Below are positions 12,501 through 25,428 of a stretch of 64,000 bases of DNA, in pieces. The DNA comes from Dromaius novaehollandiae (lineage: Eukaryota; Chordata; Aves; Casuariiformes; Dromaiidae), in NCBI RefSeq assembly GCF_036370855.1, contig NC_088132.1:62596841-62660840 (forward strand). Direction: 5' to 3'. A program made the position numbers and the translations under genes. How positions within the stretch are numbered: position 1 is the first letter of the stretch; the number at the start of each line of letters is the position of its first letter. The notes under the pieces were generated by a model that saw only the letters and a program-made list of their open reading frames with translations, was not told the origin of the DNA and did no database searches.

Positions 12501-13186
12501 TCTCAGCCAACCTGGATACATTTCAGAAAGCAGGGCAGCATATACTCTCTTTTTTCAACCAGCAGAGAGAGAAACAGGAAGAAGTCAGCCCACGGAGGCC
12601 AAATGGTATGGACTTTTTTACACGGAGAACTACATCAGATAAATCAAACCCTTGGAAGAATCACTTTGGGGAAAGGGACATTTCGTTGTCAGGTATTTTT
12701 CTTCCTCCCTTTAGGTTTAGATTACACAGGACGGTCATTGATCCCCCCTAGAATTCCAAGTTTTGGAACAACTTTGCTGGCAGCCAGGCCTGATGTCATT
12801 TAACAGCTGGCTCAGAGAAACTAGATGAGCCAGATACGAAAGGGGCTCCCCTCTCCTCCTCCTTGAAGAGAGATTTGCTGCCTTAGCATAAGCACAGATT
12901 TGAAGAAAGAAGGTAATAAAGTATACCATTAATGGCTTACGATCAGCATTGGGAAATCCGTGGCACCTCAGGCTAACGCACTTAAGGGCACAGCTTCATG
13001 TGTTTGCTTTCAGCATTAGGGAAAAGACAGGAGCTTGCAGAAAATGTCACTAGCCACTGACACTCGTTCTTGTCCCCTCACTCTGACTTCTCAGGTTATA
13101 CCAAAACTCCTCTCCATGGTCTTGTACCCTGACCTAAATCAAGGAAGGGACCCAGCTAGGAGAAAAACATCACCATATCACCAGGT

Positions 13187-13231
13187 CACACACAGACACA
13201 GACACACAGACACAGACACACACACACACAC
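13187..13231 (+). repeat. CA/GACA microsatellite
   Basis: Interrupted CA repeat with ACAGAC variant units and a final pure (CA) block. Confidence 0.8.
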
Positions 13232-16200
13232 TCTCTTCTGGAGCAACTTGAGCTCATATTGACACTGCAAGAATTATTTTAATAGGTTTTCACCAGTTTA
13301 AAACATACATTTCAAAATAAAACTGGCTGAACCAAAAATGCAAGAGTTTCCCACGCAGAAATAGTATGTATGCACATACATAGCAGTAACCTTTGTTCTC
13401 TCCCCACTGTACTTTCAGAGAATTGTCAAGTTCTAAAAAAAAACAGAAGCCACATGTCCGTTATGTTGCTGATCTCACATGAAAATATCAGTTCCTGAAC
13501 GTTTTTATTCTGAGCATTACTTCAGCTAATAAGCCACCACAGCATAAACACTCCTGAAACAGTCTGAAACTTTCACAAGTACTCTGAATACACATAACCA
13601 TACCCCCTGCAATTTTAAGTAAAAGACTTCATGTTCCAACTTCTGCATTTCATTACGACTTTGTTCAGGGAATATATTGCTCGTTTCTCTCTTTCAGAAC
13701 AGTTCTGCAAACTTTTAACAAATGTTAAGCCTGTTTATATAACATACTGGAGTTTACTATGGTATTTCCCAATCTTTAGAGAGAGCTGTTCTAGTTCAAA
13801 TTAGAACCTCTGTTGTATTTGCTGCCTACAATATAGCACTCATAATAAAATGGTTTTGCCTGCAACAAAGCATCACCTAATTAGAACTGCAAGTCCATGG
13901 TTTGAAAGAGTGTCATCACAGGGTACAAATGCAATCACAGGGTAAAAAAGCAATGGCAGTATATTAGGATGCTCCATCAATATAGTAGTTACAGTTATAC
14001 ACTGGGCAAAAGAAAACGTCATGCAAAGAAGGAAGTTCAGAGACCTAATGCAAGTTCGTAAGCTGCCAGCCAATTATCTGTTCAAAACCGATTCTTCTGA
14101 GGAATCACCCCTTATTATTGACTTCTTAATGGATCACAAAAAATTGGAAAAATTCCTGCCTTGCACCAGAAAAAGAAAAGCCAGTTGCTAAAACTGTGGT
14201 ATTGCTGAGGCAAAACATAAAATAAAATGAACGAACAGGATTGCCAAGTACATTAAAACATTGCAGTGCAGCTGCTAAAGGGCAAAATTAAGAGGCATTA
14301 GTGACTCAAAGCTACCCCAACAAATGCCAAAAAAATGGGTAATATCATACTTATCATCCAAAAAAAGCTGCCATTACAGAGAAAAGTTAAGACAGCAGTA
14401 AAATGCCAAACATGCTACTTTGCAGGATGTTTAAAGAACATAGCAACAACACCGCCTACAGGGGTAATATTAACATTAGTTACAAAGCCACTGGGCTCCA
14501 GTTCTATTTACAGAATGCTTCATTTGTATCCTGATGTATTACGTGGTTTCATCCCCAAATTAAGGATAGGAGAAAAAATAAAAAGGACTATCCAAGCTAA
14601 TGGTAACAGTGCTGAGGTCCCAGGGAGTTCAGTCCAGACTGCCCCTGTAAAAGGGACAATGTCTCTCAGAAGATAATGGTGAAGGTCGATGCAGATTAGC
14701 AGCCACCTAGTAGTCTCCTGGAAACTTCCCAACAGACAGAACTATAGAAATTGGTCTTGCAAAGTTGAGATGCGGAAACCAATCCAACCCCGTGCAACTC
14801 ATTTTCTCTAAAAATCTTTTGGAAAAAAATGGTCCCTAAGGGCCACTTGTTTCTTCAGAATGGTCAACTTATTTTAAAGTCTCCTGAAGATTTAATACAA
14901 AGGGCTTACCAGCAATGAAGTACAAGCAACATTTAAATGAAACTTCTTTCTTGTTGCTCCTAAACTAGCCTATTTCTCAAAGGCTAAGTCATCAATACAA
15001 CTCTGTAGTTCAAACCCTTTTATTTCATTGACCTTATTTCAGGGAATACAACTTTTAAAAATTATCTTTACAAAGAATAGCCTTGCAAGTCTTCCAATTA
15101 GGCAACTGACTGGTGGCGATTACCTCAGATTTTATCTGAAAACCTGATATCACACTTAGTCACAATGCAGGGGGCATAAATTATAATGCGTAAGCCAAAG
15201 CTAAGCCAAAACCCCTACTGAGAAATCACTCCATGTCTCAGGCGCTAAGGAAGCACTGCCTTTTGATAGAGGAGACGACCTTAAAAGTCACTGTAGAAGG
15301 TAAAGACATAATGGTTTACAGAGGAAACGAAAGTGTTTAGTTAACTGCTGTCACAGATTTGGCTGCAGCAACATCTACTGAGCTAGAAAATATTTCTCTA
15401 ACTGAAACATAAAGTTACATTATCTTCTCCCTCTGTGATGGTGCTGGCAAGAAGAGTGCCACTTCCCTTTCTGTAAAATGGAATGGGCTGATGAAAAAAG
15501 AGATGCGAATTGAGAAAAGCCTTAAGCAAGCTCCTGCTTTGCAGAAAGGAAGTCCTAAATAGACTCTACCAAGGTATTTGCAGGCTATTTTCTCCTCACA
15601 TAGCTCTATTTTGTATTACAAACACTTTAGGCAAGACAGGTTAGCCCAACCTGCCACTCTAATTACCGTCAAAAGGATCCAAAGCAATATCTGCCAGAGT
15701 CAACAGACTGCCATTTGCCTGCTTGTATCCTCTGCTGATGGGAAATCATCCGTCACTGCTGCCTTGACAGAACAGATCAGGAAAGTGAAAAAAATGTGTC
15801 GAAATTCTACTGAGGATCTCAAAGCAGACGTTGTCTCAGACATACTGCTCTCCAGTGAGAGAGACAGTGAACTGCAGACACAGAGGACATGAACAGAAAG
15901 AACCAAAGATAAATTTCATTAGCTGCTGGTTTCCCTGTCAGAACAACAACTATCTACATGTTTGCACCAACAGCCTTGCAAAACCAAGTTGCTTAGACCC
16001 AAATATCCTTGCCTTTTTTGGACTGAAAGTAACTATTTGCCTCCTTTAGTTAGTTATTTAGATCCAGCTGTTAACATGCTGTTCGGTCCCTACATTCCAT
16101 TATTATGTCATTTGACTGTGGACTTGTAATACTCAGAATTCTCCCTAATTCACTCTTATTTCTAGAAGACTCTAATTTACACTAGCTTCCTTGCACTCAA

Positions 16201-17407
16201 ACTGAACACTCCTATACCCCTTTTGGTGACTGGAAAAAAATTAGTTTTAGCCAAGATGCAAGGGGGCAGCAAAATTTTAGAGGGGTGGAATTGGTGGTGA
16301 CTTAGCTAAATGTGTTCATGGCATGGAGAGAATATGAATGAGTAAGCATCTAGTAGGTCACTTGTCATTAACGTAATAATTACAAATTCCCTAGCTGTAT
16401 TGAGAGAGTTTCCTATATCTGGCATGACCTTAAACACCTGAGGTTTTACTAGGTCTTACATCTTCAATGATCCATTACAGGATATATGAACTGACCTTAA
16501 ATTATCACAAAATCTTCCGTATTACATTCAAGATGCAACTTGAAGATGTAACTCTAACTTAAAATTTTCCAAACATCCTCTTAACAGAAAGAGTAATGCT
16601 TCTGCAATGAATTCTAAACAAAACACTTTGAATCAGCCAAACAGTCTCTACCATGAACTTTTCCTGCATGTTTATACCCACCTGCCTGCAGTGTGTCCTC
16701 AAGAGTATGTGGAAAGACGGTTTAAAAGGTCCCAAGTCAGCTTAGGGCCACCCACATCGATACGCCCAACGAGAAGTGAGTGTTTGACAATTAGGTTGTG
16801 GCTACGATGTCATCCTTACACAGCTAGAGGTAATGGTTGAAAATGCTTGAGGTTTTCCACCAAGTGGTCAAAGACATAAGCAGATCTCCACAGGTAAAAA
16901 TGAGGTTTAGGAAATTTTGTTTAAACTGCTCCAAACGATGGCAATTTTAAAACATGAGAATTTGCAAAGGAAACACCATTACCATTCTACTGAGACACAG
17001 GCCCAGCATACAAACTAGAGTTAAAAGTCAAAGACGCATTGGCAAAATTTTATTTTGTTTTTTGAACAGTGCTAAACTGAAATTTGACAAGTAACACTGG
17101 CATCTAAGAAACCATAGTTACATGACAAATATTTTGATGTTAATGCAGTCATATGCAAAGTTAAGTAGGTTCTAGCCTTGCAAAGGTAAATTACACTATA
17201 CTCAAGAAATGTGTCAATATGAACAAAGATTATATAGTTTTTCATTACATCAAGTCTGGACTACTGATTACACTAAAGGTCACAAGACAAAAGACTGGAC
17301 CTATGATATTACAGTTGTTTCAACTACATGACAAGAAATAAATTCATAAATGGAAAAAAGAAACAGAACTTAACTGAATGTGAGGGCTAAAACTTCAACT
17401 GCAAGGC

Positions 17408-17496
17408 TATATGCATATATATATACACACACATACATACATATACATAGATTATATATATATATATATACACACATACACACATATATACACACA
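17408..17496 (+). repeat. Compound TA/CA microsatellite
   Basis: Alternating blocks of (TA)n, (CA)n and CATA units over about 90 bases, including an 18-base TA stretch. The overlapping short open frames full of Tyr, Ile, His and Thr are artefacts of this repeat. Confidence 0.85.
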
Positions 17497-18323
17497 ATCA
17501 TCTACATTCCAGTCATCTATTCATATGCCAGTCTGCTCCTTAAACCACAGCCTACCTGTACTTCTCAACTGTAATCCGAAAATAAAGCAACCATGAGTAA
17601 TTTAAAGTTGCTTGTAACAATGACAGCTAAAACAATAATGGACTCTACATATAAGTTTTAGAAAATAAAATCCATTTTAAAATGTGGTAACTTTTTCTTC
17701 TTATTTTTTTTAAGTCCCTCCTGCACTACCCATCTCAAGAGAGGTGAAAAAAAGGCTTCTGCTGATACTAGAAGTGACTTCTTTCAGTGTGGAAGGAAGA
17801 GCAGAAGGAGTATGGATCCGTAGTCTCCCACTCCGTTTGACAGCTAGCTTCTAAATTGAACTGTACATATAAACCACAGCTTTTCTTTAGGGAAGAGAAT
17901 AAAGCCATCAGTATGTACTTGTTATATTATAGCAAGTATATATATAGTTTAGCAGTTATATATAGTTATCCATTCACCTGTATGAAAATGCTTCTTCTGT
18001 AAGTTTTACTGTACACAGAAAAGTCACATGCATAGACTGTGAAAACTGAGAGTCTTTCTTTCAGGAAAAGATGTGCTGTTTAAAGAGTATTTAAATAATT
18101 TCACTTCTCAGATGTAATTTTGCACCTGCTTTTCTTCCTTTTTACCTTCTCTATAACTGTGATGAACTCAATTAAAAAAAAGAGATGCTTACTAAGAATA
18201 AATAATCATTGTCTTGAAAACCACTTAGCTCTCAGCATTCTCCCTGTCTGCAACTCTACACTAAAACATTCTCCTTGATCTGAACAGAAACTGGACACTC
18301 AGATGTATTTTGCAGCTACAGGG

Positions 18324-18339
18324 TTTTTTTTTTTTTTTT
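18324..18339 (+). repeat. Poly-T run (16)
   Basis: Sixteen consecutive T bases after ACAGGG. Confidence 0.75.
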
Positions 18340-20420
18340 GAAGTACTATCCATTTGCAGGAGACTCATCATGAGAAATACTTACATTTTGGAAGAGTAAG
18401 AGCTATATAGTGATATTTGTCAGTGTAGACAGAGAGAGAGAGAAGAAAAAGAAAGAGCAAGGACCAGAAACTAACGGATAGCCTTCTCAACCCACACCAC
18501 TGCTTTGATTCAAATCAGGCTGGTAATAGAGCCAGAAGGTTAAACTACTGCACAGTTCTCTGAAAACCTTCTATCAAAAACACTTACTTACAATGTAGTA
18601 GTTTCCCATTGTATGCAAAAGAGAACATATAATCAAACAAAAACTTCTCCAAGAGATTATCCTTAACTCCTCTTTACCGATGCTTTGCTCTATCCAAGGT
18701 CATTTTGAGGGTCAGAAAGGAGTCGGGGGAAGCAATCCCGATAAACCTTGCATTATTACCCCCACACCCCAAAAACTTGTCTGTGAGAAGGAAAGCAGCA
18801 AATGGGTCACCTGCAACCAACTTCTATTAAGCAGAAATCCAAGTAAGTCATAGAAATGACCATGACAAACATACTCTGGTTAGCAAACTATGATAATAGA
18901 GGAGAAAATACACAATTAATGGAGTCATTCTGTAGCTCCTCCCAAGTGAAAGCAGCACCAATTCCAATCCCCAAGCACCAAGCTACCACTATCAGTGCTG
19001 GTGTTGTAAATTCAAGCTTTAAAACTACTCCCCCTCCTAGAGTTACAAATGAAATTGTTCCAATTACACAAGCAGGATAAATGAAGATTCATTATGTTTT
19101 TTTAATTAAAACAAGTGTTTTTATTTCACTTCTCTTTGGGGTTAAGGGGAGTCTGAAACTTTGAAGCTAAAAAAAAGTTAAATTACTCTCTTTTTAGGTT
19201 TGTTTCTTGATTGATAGATGAAAAATAACTGGAAGCTTAAAAAGTTAATGCTTAAACTCTTCACTTCTATTAGAGAAAAAAAAATCAATAAAACAACAGA
19301 AACTCCAATCTCACAATCAAGTCCAAGGTCTCATTCATTAACACGCTTAGAATAACTTTGAAAAAGACACCCAAAATACTCATAAGGAAATAATTTGTAT
19401 TCTATTTGCAGCCAGAGCCACCATTAACTACCCTGAACTTCCAGACTGAAAAAAGCAAATTACTTCCACTAAGCTGTACTCCACCAAGACCTACAATGAG
19501 TGGGACTCGCACTCCAAAATAAAGCAGAAAAGAATTTTAAATTTCAAAACATGATCACTATTTACAGCTATCTCCATGGTGGCTGCATCCCAGATTAAGA
19601 ACATGACTAGCATTACTTCTATGTAGTTCTTCTTCCTACTCCAACAGTCATCCCCCTTCTCAAGCAAAATCTAAGTAGATTTGAGGAATAAAGGGATGCA
19701 GGATGTTTTGTAAGGCTCTCTGCTAACCAAAGTGATGCACACTGTACTTGAAAGATCAAGAATGTTTCTTAAAGCTACTCTGGGACTTGGTCAGTTTACT
19801 AGATGCTCTTACTGAGCGCAAGACAACTTGTCAGCCCCAGTAGTCAGGTTTGCTCTAAACTGAACTGCACCAGATCACTGAGCATGTTAAAGAGATCCAA
19901 GGCCCTAAATTTGATACCAAGTTCCATGGGCAGCAAAAAGGTAGTGACCACAGGCTCAGACCCAAAGAATCTACTATATTAGCTAGAACTTCTTTGGGAG
20001 AAACCTCTTGTGGCCAAGAAAAAGTCAGCTCAAGTTCCCATGTAGTACCTGCTATGCAAGCCTCTGGGTAGTGACATTAAGCCATGCTGTAAAGAAAGCC
20101 CTATCTATGCTACTGCAAAGAAAACATAAGGTTCTTTTCCATTGGTCACCTATACTAAAAACAATTTTGTGTTTATAGGGCTATGTATTTCAAGGTATTT
20201 TTTAAGTACTGTTTTGATAGCTACTCATAAAACTTTGTCTTTTCCCCTCCTCGTACTTTGCCATGTTCTCTTTGGAGTCCAAGTCCTAAATAAAACAACT
20301 GTCAAAATTCTGCCTCATGCTTCCATTATTTGTAGCCAGTTCCTTCCAGTGGCAGGCTATTGCACTCCTTCAGATCATCTCACCTTTGAGGTACAAGCCT
20401 CACACAGGCAGAAGAGTTTT

Positions 20421-20451
20421 TATATATATGTATACATATATATATATATAT
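20421..20451 (+). repeat. TA microsatellite
   Basis: (TA)n with two interrupting variants (TATG, TACA), 31 bases. Confidence 0.8.
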
Positions 20452-20884
20452 GAGAAATTAGTCATCTCATTAGATGCAGCTTTTCCTTCTGTTAGCTTTC
20501 CAAGTGCAAGAAAAGCATTTTCTGATCAATATCCTGCTTTTATGAAACTCTATTAAACTTATTTGCCACATATAGGTAAGTAGTATACAGAAGAAAATAA
20601 CATATCCTTTCTTACCAGCATTTTCCAGGCCATAGCTTTAAACTGAACAGAAATCTCAGAAAGGATTTTGATAAAATACCTGATCCCTAAGTAGTTTACA
20701 TGTATTGCTTTATCAGTTCAACATGTATGTCTGACAATATTCTTCAATCTTCGCTGAGAGTTCAAAATCTCAGAAACAAAACTACTAGCCCAGGATTCTC
20801 CCAGAATTCTCCCAGGATTAACTCTGCCAGAAAAACAGACTCAAGAGCTTCAACTCTCAGCTAGTCACTTAAAAAAGAAAAAAG

Positions 20885-20888
<4 letters not shown>

Positions 20889-20932
<44 letters not shown>
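20889..20932 (+). repeat. (GA)22 microsatellite
   Basis: Twenty-two uninterrupted GA units, the longest perfect dinucleotide array in the window. GA/TC mirror repeats can form H-DNA and are likely length-polymorphic. Confidence 0.92.
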
Positions 20933-20934
<2 letters not shown>

Positions 20935-23900
20935 ATAGGCCTAAACTATATTGATAACTGTCCAAAAAACTTCTAAAGCTTAAATTCAGCTGCCAGCAAA
21001 GATGCCATCAAAAGTGGTTAATGCCTGCTGAAAGATCTGAAACGTTCAAAAGAAAAGGGGCAGAGATGTTTTTGTTTAAAAATCTCTTGTTAAAGCTCAT
21101 TCTTCATGGAGCAGTTATTTCGTGAAAGAAACCAGTGAGGGCCTGTTTTTTTTGAAGATATTTTAGTGCCAACAAATACAAACATGAACCAAGTGATTAG
21201 CTACATAACTACTGTTGAGTTATATACTTGTCCAAACATTTAGGTATAAAGTACTTTTAACACAGGACTACAAGGGTTTCCATTTTCAGTGAAAATTAGT
21301 CTCAAGTTCTTCAATCACTTATCAAATTTCAGTAAGTTCCATATTAGCAGTATAGGCCTCAAAGCACATGTAAGTCATGTAAACTCAATTTAAGGACCAT
21401 CAACACTGCCAGAGTATATGTTCTTCAGCTGCAGATATAGCCAAAACTATGTTAAACCTATGTTAATATCAGGGCTTGTCCAATGACATACTGTGCAAAT
21501 ACATGCATCTTCTTTGTACAGCATAGCCCCACCTTTCTATAAAGGCAATCACATTCTAAAATTGCAAAGAAAAAGCAAACTATATTTTAATCAACCTTAT
21601 TGCATGCAGTTCTTCACAGGATGAGCTGTATTTCAATAACTGAAAATGGTCCTTGATGAAGGTAAGACTTTTTATACAAAGTTTCAGACACCCAACGCAC
21701 AGCAGATCAGTTCTTTTCCTTACTGTCAACAATCATTTGTTCTATTCAAGTAGTATGAACTACAGAAGCTTTCAGATAACATGAGATGAGAAAAAACTAT
21801 AATGAGGGTCACTGACAGTGGACTTCACCTCATTATCTATTTGTAACAGATGAACACAGTACTGAAAACAAACTGGGAGAGAGCCCCAGAAGAGGGGAAA
21901 AGGGAGCATGTTGATAACCAGTATCTAGCTAAAGGGATCCCAAAATGACTTTCTGAGCTCAGGTAATGTTGCTCTCCATAATCTAGAAGCTGCCTTCGAT
22001 AGCTAACAAAGAGCTTGCCACAAGCAAGATAAGAAAAGAGTGTCATCTCTACAATAGAGACAGGTCATTTGGGCTTGGTGGGGGAACAGAATGATTGCCA
22101 TCCATGATCTTTCTGTGTCAGAGTCAGCTCAACTTCACCTCTAATGCAGAAGAACATTTTGAACGGTGTATCTTTCAGTGTTGAGCATACTGTGTTTTGA
22201 TAACCCTATACATAATAAGTCAGTGAACTGTTCTAACTCAACAGCTTTTCAAATATGCACTATGCCCTTTAAGAAAAGAATCCTAAAATGTGACAATCTC
22301 TTGCTCTTTGAGGACAATATAGCTGAATAATTGCAAAGCAGAGTAATCTAAAAGCAGCGTAAAGAACTGAGAAAAAAAGGTGGCTGTAACCAATTTTAAA
22401 TTGCTTTCTATTGTTCGATGAACACATTGCATCTTATCCTCTGTAAAAGCAGTCTGAGCACTCAAGTCTGCTGTAACTAAGCTCAGTGCCTACTGCATGC
22501 AAAACATGGAATTTAGACCTGTGCATTACTTTGAAAGATTCTGAGTGACATGGGACTGAACAGGATAAAAGAATGTACTTCAACTAGTATACTATAACAA
22601 CTTATTCTAATTGGTTAAATATTTTCATATTCCATACTCAGTATCAGTTAAGTTCCAAACAAAATATTAAAATATTTCAGAAATTTTACTTTGCTTCAGA
22701 TCACACAACTCAGCTAGGTTAATATCTCTTTCTTCCAGGCAGACTCCCAAAGTGTTCAATAGCGCACATTTTAAAAGGGGGTAGTAAGTCATATTGGAAA
22801 TACTCTTTAAATTACACAAGAAAGTAGTCTCTACCGTTGGTTTTAAAGTGGTAGAGTTTGTGACATAATTTATAAATAGTAATGCAAAAATATCTGTTTG
22901 CCAACCATGAAGGTTAAAACTTTTTTTTTTGTTTCGTTCTTCAAGACAAAGCAATTTGCTCTGAGCAAATGAACAAGCTGAATTATACAACATTGTCTTG
23001 CTCGATTTGTACAAGAGTTTATTTTCTATATGTCATTTAAGCCTGTACAGTGAAATTGTAGTGCTTTCTTATTATCATGCTGTTGTGCTCAAGTTCTTCT
23101 TTGTGCCTGGAGAACTTGATTTGATTTCTCCCCACACACCCTCCCCCAGCCCAGTCACACGTGTTAGCAGTTGCTACCCTTCAAAGCAGAACATGCATTT
23201 CTCCTTAAGAAACTTCTCTCTGGGCATTGGTGCCGAGTTATATGGTTAAATGGCAGAGTAAACAAACAGCTTAAGAGTTAAAGCAGTCACAAAGCAGATC
23301 AAGCGTTGGTGGTAATGATTTAGATACCTAGAAAAAATAGGGGGGAAGCTGAGTAGCATTCCTCTAAGGTTATCTAAGTAATGATATGTATGCAAAATAA
23401 GAGGTGCTGTGGCTGCAGAAAGAGTATTACAAAAGCAAGCACATCAAGATACTGGTTTACAAACATCAGGGGTTGCTTTTTTTGAATAAGTATTTCCAAA
23501 ACACTCCCATATAATGCCAAATTCAGGAAAACCCAACAGCTCCAAGACCTACAGGGTTTATTTATTTAATCTAGTTTAACCCAGCAACCCACCCCCACCC
23601 CAATTCCCCACCACGAGACAAATCACACCATTTGTGCAAGCAGTTCCTTCCCTTTATTCCAACAGAACTATTCGTTGTGCATTATAGCATTTTTTGCAAT
23701 GCAAGAAGCAGCAGCATACAATTTTATTTGCTAAATATTAACATCCTTCAAAGACAGCAAGGTAAAAATAAATCCTTACACTTCAGTAACACTATATTTG
23801 GGGGACTTCAGTTTCCAGATATGTTTCTGATTTGCACTCATGCTGCCAGCTGCCTTTACACTTGTGCTTCTTGAGGAAAAAAAATCCTTCCCCTCTCCAC

Positions 23901-25043
23901 CAAAGGTCTTTGTTCTACCCAGAGGCCAGCTCACCTTACCCCTGAAAGCCTTGTGAGCTTTTGTCAGCTGTTCACACAATAAACAGCTGTGGATGCATGG
24001 AAAACCTATTACTACTGGCTGAAAAATGAAAGCTGGCAAGTAGTTTCTGTACTTATAATGGAAGAAAGTCTCCAAAACACATAAGCATTTCAATATATTC
24101 TGAAAGATCTTTTTTCACCTCGCTCCCACATCTGTTTGTGAGAGCCTTCAAAATTACTCTGCGTAAACAGCATGATAAACTTAATTAACCTCAGAGTGCC
24201 AAAAATAGGATATCCCCCTGCGTGAAATGCAAAAACATTAGCAAGGGGAGCAGCGGAGTCATCATGGGCCCATAGGGTTAATGAAGGCTTTCCTACAGTT
24301 GTGTTCCTGTTTCATGTAAAATGCTAGGTGGGCTGATACAAATCTAAACACAAGGCAGATGTACATCAACTCTGAATTCTGTAACAGAAGAAAAAGGCTT
24401 TCTTGCTTTTACAGGCATACTCAAGAATTGCATAGCTTTCAGTGAATTGGTTAAAGCCACAGATTCCTTCTGCGTGCTAGATTTTTCACTCTAAAATAAC
24501 CTGTCAATTATGCTACAGTTTCTGCTTTGAGATTTTATTTCAGGCATAACATCAAACTTCAAATGATGACCAAGACACAGCACATGCATACTTTATTCCA
24601 TTTTCTGAGGAAACATTCTTTCCTAAATGACCAGGCTGAGTGAAGTTCAGCTCTTTCAACTGCCAATTGAAAGAACTAAGGTTTGTCATTTGAGTTCCGT
24701 TCATTCTGTCTGCATGCATCAGCTTACAGCAAGTCTTCTAGAGATGTGCCAAACTGCATTCAAAATAACCAGAGCACAATATATAGAAAAAAGTTTGCAA
24801 CTGTCAGGAATGTATTTCAAGCTTTTAGTAATTAAGAGTCAAAGGACCTCAGAACATTCACAACTTTATTGTACCTACGGTCAATGTCACATTCTGCTTA
24901 TAAATCAGAAGGTCTAAATTTGGACCATCTCTGTACGTGTTCAGTGGCATCCTCATGATAAGCAGCATGGGGTTATTCAGCTTTGCCTCTTCCTCTTGTT
25001 ATTACTACATGGTGGGGGGGAGGAAGAGAAGGAAATAAACTCA

Positions 25044-25089
25044 AAGCATCATGAAGCTCATGATGCTTGATTATGAGAAGCTCATGATG
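25044..25089. repeat. Hairpin with an adjacent direct repeat
   Basis: AAGCATCATGA (25044-25054) and its exact reverse complement (25058-25068) flank a 3-base loop. GAAGCTCATGATG at 25053-25065 recurs exactly at 25077-25089. This looks like slippage or duplication around a short palindrome. No mobile element was recognised. Confidence 0.65.
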
Positions 25090-25390
25090 ATAAGTACAGT
25101 GTGGACCTGTATACTCACCATAAGTCATCACCTAATATAGATCTTCCTTCTTTTGAGAAAGCTAGTATTTCCAAAACTGACACACTGCTTTTCATATCTC
25201 AGTTTACTAAACATTTGCAATGGTCTAAAATCAAGAATAGCCATTCCCATCTAAATGCAAGTTTCATATACTTCATTTGAGTGAATAATGTTCTGAGGCA
25301 TCCCAATAGCCAAGGTTTCAATCACTTTACACAGAACACATTTTTATTTGCTTTATCTGGTACAGCGTTGCTCTTGAGAAGATTCAACCG

Positions 25391-25394
<4 letters not shown>

Positions 25395-25427
<33 letters not shown>
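25395..25427 (+). repeat. Poly-A run (33)
   Basis: Thirty-three uninterrupted A bases, the longest homopolymer here. It could be the tail of a retroposed copy, but no recognisable body or target-site duplication was seen. Length may be unreliable. Confidence 0.85.

Positions 25428-25428
<1 letters not shown>

Larger units (their letters stand above)
8346..20420. other. Intron 1 interval without recognised genes
   Basis: AT-rich sequence with microsatellites only. A weak CR1-like stretch at about 10371-10445 (GGGTTGGAAAGGATCT...AGAGCAGGATTCAC) resembles the antisense end of a CR1 but is too short to call. I see no exon, RNA gene or other nameable element. Confidence 0.6.

Noticed and set aside
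16255..16270. AGGGGGCAG as a CTCF site
   Set aside because: Only the G-rich half is present; the CCA portion of the core is missing.
17380..17596. Tyr/Ile/His-rich short frames
   Set aside because: They are translations of the TA/CA microsatellite.
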